A DNA stretch of 64,000 bases from Ottowia oryzae (lineage in GTDB: Bacteria > Pseudomonadota > Gammaproteobacteria > Burkholderiales > Burkholderiaceae_C). The stretch is from contig NZ_CP027666.1 of NCBI RefSeq assembly GCF_003008535.1, positions 2,531,501 through 2,595,500 of the forward strand. Direction: 5' to 3'. Of this stretch, positions 60,640 through 64,000 are shown piece after piece (within the stretch, counting starts at the first letter, position 1; the number at the start of each line of letters is the position of its first letter). The notes under the pieces are model-generated. The model worked only from the letters and a program-made list of their open reading frames with translations. It was not told the DNA's origin and did not search any database. A program made the position numbers and the translations under genes.

Positions 60640-61815
60640 TTACAGCACTTCGAAAATGCCGGCAGCACCCATGCCGCCGCCGATGCACATGGTCACCGCC
60701 ACGCGCTTGGCGCCGCGGCGCTTGCCTTCGATCAGCGCGTGACCGGTCAGGCGCTGGCCGCTCACGCCGTAGGGGTGGCCCACGGCGATGGCGCCGCCGT
60801 TCACGTTGAGCTTGTCGGCAGGAATGCCCAGCTTGTCGCGGCAATACAGCACCTGCACGGCGAAGGCTTCGTTCAGCTCCCACAAGTCGATGTCGCTGAC
60901 CTTCAGGCCCAGGCGGTTCAACACCTTGGGCACGGCAAACACAGGGCCGATGCCCATCTCATCGGGCTCGCAACCGGCCACCGCAAAACCCAGGAAGCGG
61001 CCCAGGGGCTTGAGGCCCTTGCGCGCGGCTTCGTCCTCGTGCATGACCACGCAGGCGCCCGCGCCGTCCGAGAACTGGCTGGCGTTGCCCGCGGTGATCA
61101 GCCCGCCGGGCAATGCCGGGCGAATGCCGCTGATGCCTTCTTTCGTCGTGCCTTCGCGGATGCCCTCATCCTGCGTGGCCGTCACTTCCTTGGTGCGCAA
61201 GCCCATCACCGGATCGGCCACGCCCATGGTGACGGTGATCGGGGCAATCTCGGCGTCGAACAGGCCTGCCGCGCGCGCCGCCGCGGCCTTCTGCTGGCTG
61301 GCCGCGCCGTACTCGTCCATGGCGTCGCGGCCGATGTGGTAGCGCTTGGCCACCTGTTCGGCCGTTTGCAGCATGCTCCAGTAGATGGCGGGCACCTTGG
61401 CCTCGAGGGCCGGGTCTTTCATCATGTGCAGGTTCATCTCTTGCTGCACGCAGGAAATGCTCTCGACGCCGCCCGCGACGTAGGTCGTGCCTTCGCCAGC
61501 GATGATGCGTTGCGCCGCCAGGGCGATGGTCTGCAGCCCGGACGAGCAAAAGCGGTTGACGGTCATGCCCGAGACGGTGATCGGGCAGCCTGCCATCAGC
61601 GCGATCTGCCGCGCGATGTTGGCGCCGGTGGCCCCTTCGGGGTTGGCGCAGCCCATGATGACGTCTTCGACCTCGCCGGCATCAATGCCTGCGCGGGCGA
61701 TGGCGTGCTGCACGGCGTGGCCACCCAGCGTGGCGCCGTGGGTCATGTTGAAGGCACCCTTCCAGCTTTTGGTCAACGGGGTGCGGGCGGTGGAAACGAT
61801 AACGGCCGATGTCAT
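60640..61815 (-). CDS. Acetyl-CoA acyltransferase (thiolase)
   Basis: A 391-residue thiolase for the last step of beta-oxidation. The nucleophilic Cys lies in NRFCSSGLQTIALA, the second half has NVNGGAIAVGHPYGVSGQRL with the catalytic His, and CIGGGMGAAGIFEVL near the end contains the second active-site Cys. It is encoded 57 bases after the FadJ-like gene on the same strand, a normal pairing for fatty-acid oxidation. AGGAG before ATG 61815 lies at the edge of an interspersed repeat. Confidence 0.93.
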   Translation of the reverse strand: MTSAVIVSTARTPLTKSWKGAFNMTHGATLGGHAVQHAIARAGIDAGEVEDVIMGCANPEGATGANIARQIALMAGCPITVSGMTVNRFCSSGLQTIALAAQRIIAGEGTTYVAGGVESISCVQQEMNLHMMKDPALEAKVPAIYWSMLQTAEQVAKRYHIGRDAMDEYGAASQQKAAAARAAGLFDAEIAPITVTMGVADPVMGLRTKEVTATQDEGIREGTTKEGISGIRPALPGGLITAGNASQFSDGAGACVVMHEDEAARKGLKPLGRFLGFAVAGCEPDEMGIGPVFAVPKVLNRLGLKVSDIDLWELNEAFAVQVLYCRDKLGIPADKLNVNGGAIAVGHPYGVSGQRLTGHALIEGKRRGAKRVAVTMCIGGGMGAAGIFEVL

Positions 61816-61822
61816 TGAATAC

Positions 61823-61872
61823 TCCTGAATTGGTAGCTGCTCACGCTTATTGGATGGGCGCTGGAGGCGTAT
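61823..61872 (+). repeat. Interspersed repeat, copy 18
   Basis: Reads CTGAATTGGTAGCTGCTCAC then GCTTATTGGATGGGCGCTGG. It makes up almost the whole 57-base gap between the FadJ-like gene and the thiolase gene of a beta-oxidation pair. Confidence 0.65.
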
Positions 61873-63987
61873 TTAGTTAAAAGTCTTGCCTTGGGCGACC
61901 AGCTTTTTGATCAGCGGTGCCGGCTCCCAGAAGGCCGCGTCGTCGTTCGGGTTCTGCGCAAATCGCTTCATCGCCTCGGCCACGCTGAACAGGCCGACCT
62001 GGTCCGCGTACTGCATCGGGCCGCCGCGCCAGATGGGGAAGCCGTAGCCCGTCAGGTACACCATGTCGATGTCGCCCGCCTTGCTGGCAATGCCGTCTTC
62101 CAGAATGTGCGCGCCTTCGTTGACCAGCGAGAACACCAGGCGCTCAACGATTTCCTTGTCGCTGATCTTGCGCGGGGTGATGCCCAGGGCCTTGCGGTGG
62201 TCTTCGATCAGCTTGGTGACCACCTCGCTCGGGATGGCGTCGCGCTTGCCGGGCTGGTAGTCGTACCACCCTGCTCCGGTCTTCTGGCCAAAGCGGCCCA
62301 ACTCGCACAGTTTGTCGGCCGTGGCGCTGTATTTCATGCCTGGCTTTTCCACGGCGCGGCGCTTGCGGATGGCCCAGCCGATGTCGTTGCCGGCCAGGTC
62401 GCCCATGCGGAACGGGCCCATGGCAAAGCCGAACTTCTCGATGGCCTTGTCGACCTGCTGCGGCGTGGCGCCTTCGTCCAGCAAAAAGCCGGCCTGACGG
62501 CTGTACTGCTCGATCATGCGGTTGCCGATGAAGCCGTCGCACACGCCCGAGACCACGGCGGTTTTCTTGATCTTCTTGGCCACGCCCATCACGGTGGCCA
62601 GCACGTCCTTGGCGGTGGCCTTGCCGCGCACCACTTCCAGCAGCTTCATGACGTTGGCCGGGCTGAAGAAGTGCATGCCGACCACGTCTTGCGGGCGCTG
62701 GGTAAAGGCGGCGATCTTGTCCACGTCCAGCGTGGAGGTGTTGGACGCCAGGATGGCGCCGGGCTTGGCCACCTTGTCCAGTTGCGTGAACACGGCTTCC
62801 TTGACGCCGAGTTCTTCAAACACCGCTTCGATGATCAGGTCGGCGTCTTTCAGGTCGTCGTAGCTCAGCGTGGTCTTGAGCAGTGCCATGCGCTGCTCGT
62901 ACTTGTCCTGCTTGAGCTTGCCCTTCTTGACCTGCGCCTCGTAGTTCTTGCGGATCGTGGCCACGCCGCGGTCCAGCGCTTCCTGCTTGGTTTCCAGGAT
63001 GGTGACCGGAACGCCCGCGTTCAGGAAGTTCATGGCGATGCCGCCACCCATGGTACCCGCGCCGATCACGCCCACTGTCTTCACGTCGCGTGGCTTCACG
63101 TCGCTGCCCACGTCCGGAATCTTCGAGGCTGCACGCTCGGCCATGAAGATGTGGCGCAGGGCCTTGCACTCGGGCGTCTGCATCAGGTTGACGAAGATTT
63201 CGCGCTCTTTGGCCATCCCGTCGTCAAAGCGCAGCTTGGTGGCGTATTCGACCGCGTCCACGCACTTGGCGGGCGCCGGGAAGTTCTTGGCCATACCCTT
63301 GACCATGTTGCGCGCGAACTGGAAGTACGCCTCGGCGTTGGGGTGGCTGCACGGCAGGTTGCGCACCAACGGCAGCGGCGCGCCGTCGGCGTGCTGGGCG
63401 GCCACCTTCTGCGCCAGCGATACGGCTTCGTCCAGCAGCGCTTCGGGCGTGGCGGCCAGCTGGTCGAACAGTTTCTGGCCCGGCAATCCGGCCAGCATCT
63501 CGCTGTTGATGGCTTCGCCGCTGACGATGATGTTCAGCGCGGTTTCCACGCCCAGCACACGCGGCAGGCGCTGGGTGCCACCCGCGCCAGGGATCAGCCC
63601 CAGCTTGACTTCAGGCAGCGCCACCTTCGTGCCCGGTGCGGCGATGCGGTAGTGCGCGCCCAGCGCCAGTTCCAGCCCGCCGCCCATGCAGACGGAATGG
63701 ATGGCGGCCACCACCGGCTTGCGGGAATTCTCCAGCGCGGCGATGACGGAGTTGAGGTTCGGCTCGCGCATGGCGCGGCTGGCGTCGTTGAATTCGCGAA
63801 TGTCCGCGCCACCCGAAAACGCCTTGCCCGCCCCGGTCAGCACGATGGCCTTGACGGCCGGATCGCCGTTGGCTTTTTCCAGCGCGTTGGTGATACCCAA
63901 CCGGGTGTCGTAACCCAGGCCGTTGACCGGCGGGTTGTTCAGGGTGATGACGGCCACGTCTCCTTGGACTTTGTACTCAGCGGTCAT
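61873..63987 (-). CDS. Bifunctional enoyl-CoA hydratase / 3-hydroxyacyl-CoA dehydrogenase
   Basis: A 704-residue multifunctional beta-oxidation enzyme of the FadJ/peroxisomal type. The N-terminal enoyl-CoA hydratase part (residues 1-190) has GAGKAFSGGADIREF and the oxyanion and acid residues of CMGGGLELALGAHYRIAAP and PEVKLGLIPGAGGTQRLPR. The NAD-binding domain begins VGVIGAGTMGGGIAMNF (about residue 300), with SNTSTLDV and GMHFFSPANVMKLLEVV later. It pairs with the adjacent thiolase for the hydration, oxidation and cleavage steps. ATG 63987 lies just inside the window's right edge. Confidence 0.93.
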   Translation of the reverse strand: MTAEYKVQGDVAVITLNNPPVNGLGYDTRLGITNALEKANGDPAVKAIVLTGAGKAFSGGADIREFNDASRAMREPNLNSVIAALENSRKPVVAAIHSVCMGGGLELALGAHYRIAAPGTKVALPEVKLGLIPGAGGTQRLPRVLGVETALNIIVSGEAINSEMLAGLPGQKLFDQLAATPEALLDEAVSLAQKVAAQHADGAPLPLVRNLPCSHPNAEAYFQFARNMVKGMAKNFPAPAKCVDAVEYATKLRFDDGMAKEREIFVNLMQTPECKALRHIFMAERAASKIPDVGSDVKPRDVKTVGVIGAGTMGGGIAMNFLNAGVPVTILETKQEALDRGVATIRKNYEAQVKKGKLKQDKYEQRMALLKTTLSYDDLKDADLIIEAVFEELGVKEAVFTQLDKVAKPGAILASNTSTLDVDKIAAFTQRPQDVVGMHFFSPANVMKLLEVVRGKATAKDVLATVMGVAKKIKKTAVVSGVCDGFIGNRMIEQYSRQAGFLLDEGATPQQVDKAIEKFGFAMGPFRMGDLAGNDIGWAIRKRRAVEKPGMKYSATADKLCELGRFGQKTGAGWYDYQPGKRDAIPSEVVTKLIEDHRKALGITPRKISDKEIVERLVFSLVNEGAHILEDGIASKAGDIDMVYLTGYGFPIWRGGPMQYADQVGLFSVAEAMKRFAQNPNDDAAFWEPAPLIKKLVAQGKTFN

Positions 63988-64000
63988 GGATGCGTATTCC

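Overview
The window is GC-rich, densely packed bacterial chromosome. Its gene content and order point to a betaproteobacterium of the order Burkholderiales, most likely family Comamonadaceae (Acidovorax/Ottowia-like). The signs are the ygfZ/mltG/tmk/holB/pilZ/tatD core cluster, the many acyl-CoA genes, the TadA-hydrolase and thioesterase-GNAT fusions, and about 18 copies of a short interspersed repeat that I associate with this family. I see no rRNA, tRNA, CRISPR, IS element or prophage, and there is no sign of a large mobile island.

Layout. 0.3-6.2 kb: plus-strand enzymes (GNAT, SDR, chromene-carboxylate isomerase family, PaiB-like, TadA fused to a DhlA-like hydrolase, LD-carboxypeptidase). 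6.3-7.9 kb: a small unknown gene and a class III nucleotide cyclase with an FHA domain. 8.1-13.3 kb, minus strand: MFS and DUF486 membrane proteins, a secreted protein behind a complete sigma-54 control region, and an NtrC-type two-component pair whose regulator is frameshifted. 13.3-18.1 kb, minus strand: ankyrin, tatD, pilZ, holB, tmk, mltG, largely overlapping; ygfZ diverges from mltG. 19.2-21.6 kb: polar amino-acid ABC importer. 21.9-27.0 kb: thioesterase-GNAT fusion, esterase, DUF3011 protein, an exported hydratase-fold lipoprotein, Fe-alcohol dehydrogenase. 27.0-32.0 kb: TolC/HlyD/two ABC-2 permeases with no ATPase gene. 32.2-43.4 kb: frameshifted patatin, DsrE, a merR-cadA metal-efflux pair followed by a probably acquired gene and a decayed second cadA end, DUF4259, GST, hydrolase, tex.

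43.6-50.9 kb holds the most interesting locus. A NarL-type sensor/regulator pair is divergent from a gene for a secreted protein with seven imperfect curlin-like repeats of about 40 residues. A small secreted protein, a CsgG-like outer-membrane lipoprotein with peptidoglycan-binding and DUF4384 modules, and a Sel1-repeat protein follow. Layout and domains resemble a curli/holdfast-anchor type fibre system with an unusual secretion protein.

50.9-64 kb: a phosphoesterase and lipid kinase, then a minus-strand block of acyl-CoA catabolism genes (FadJ-like, thiolase, two acyl-CoA dehydrogenases, SDRs, PaaI-type thioesterase, MDR oxidoreductase).

Functional names rest on motifs and family resemblance read by eye. 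No database search was run.
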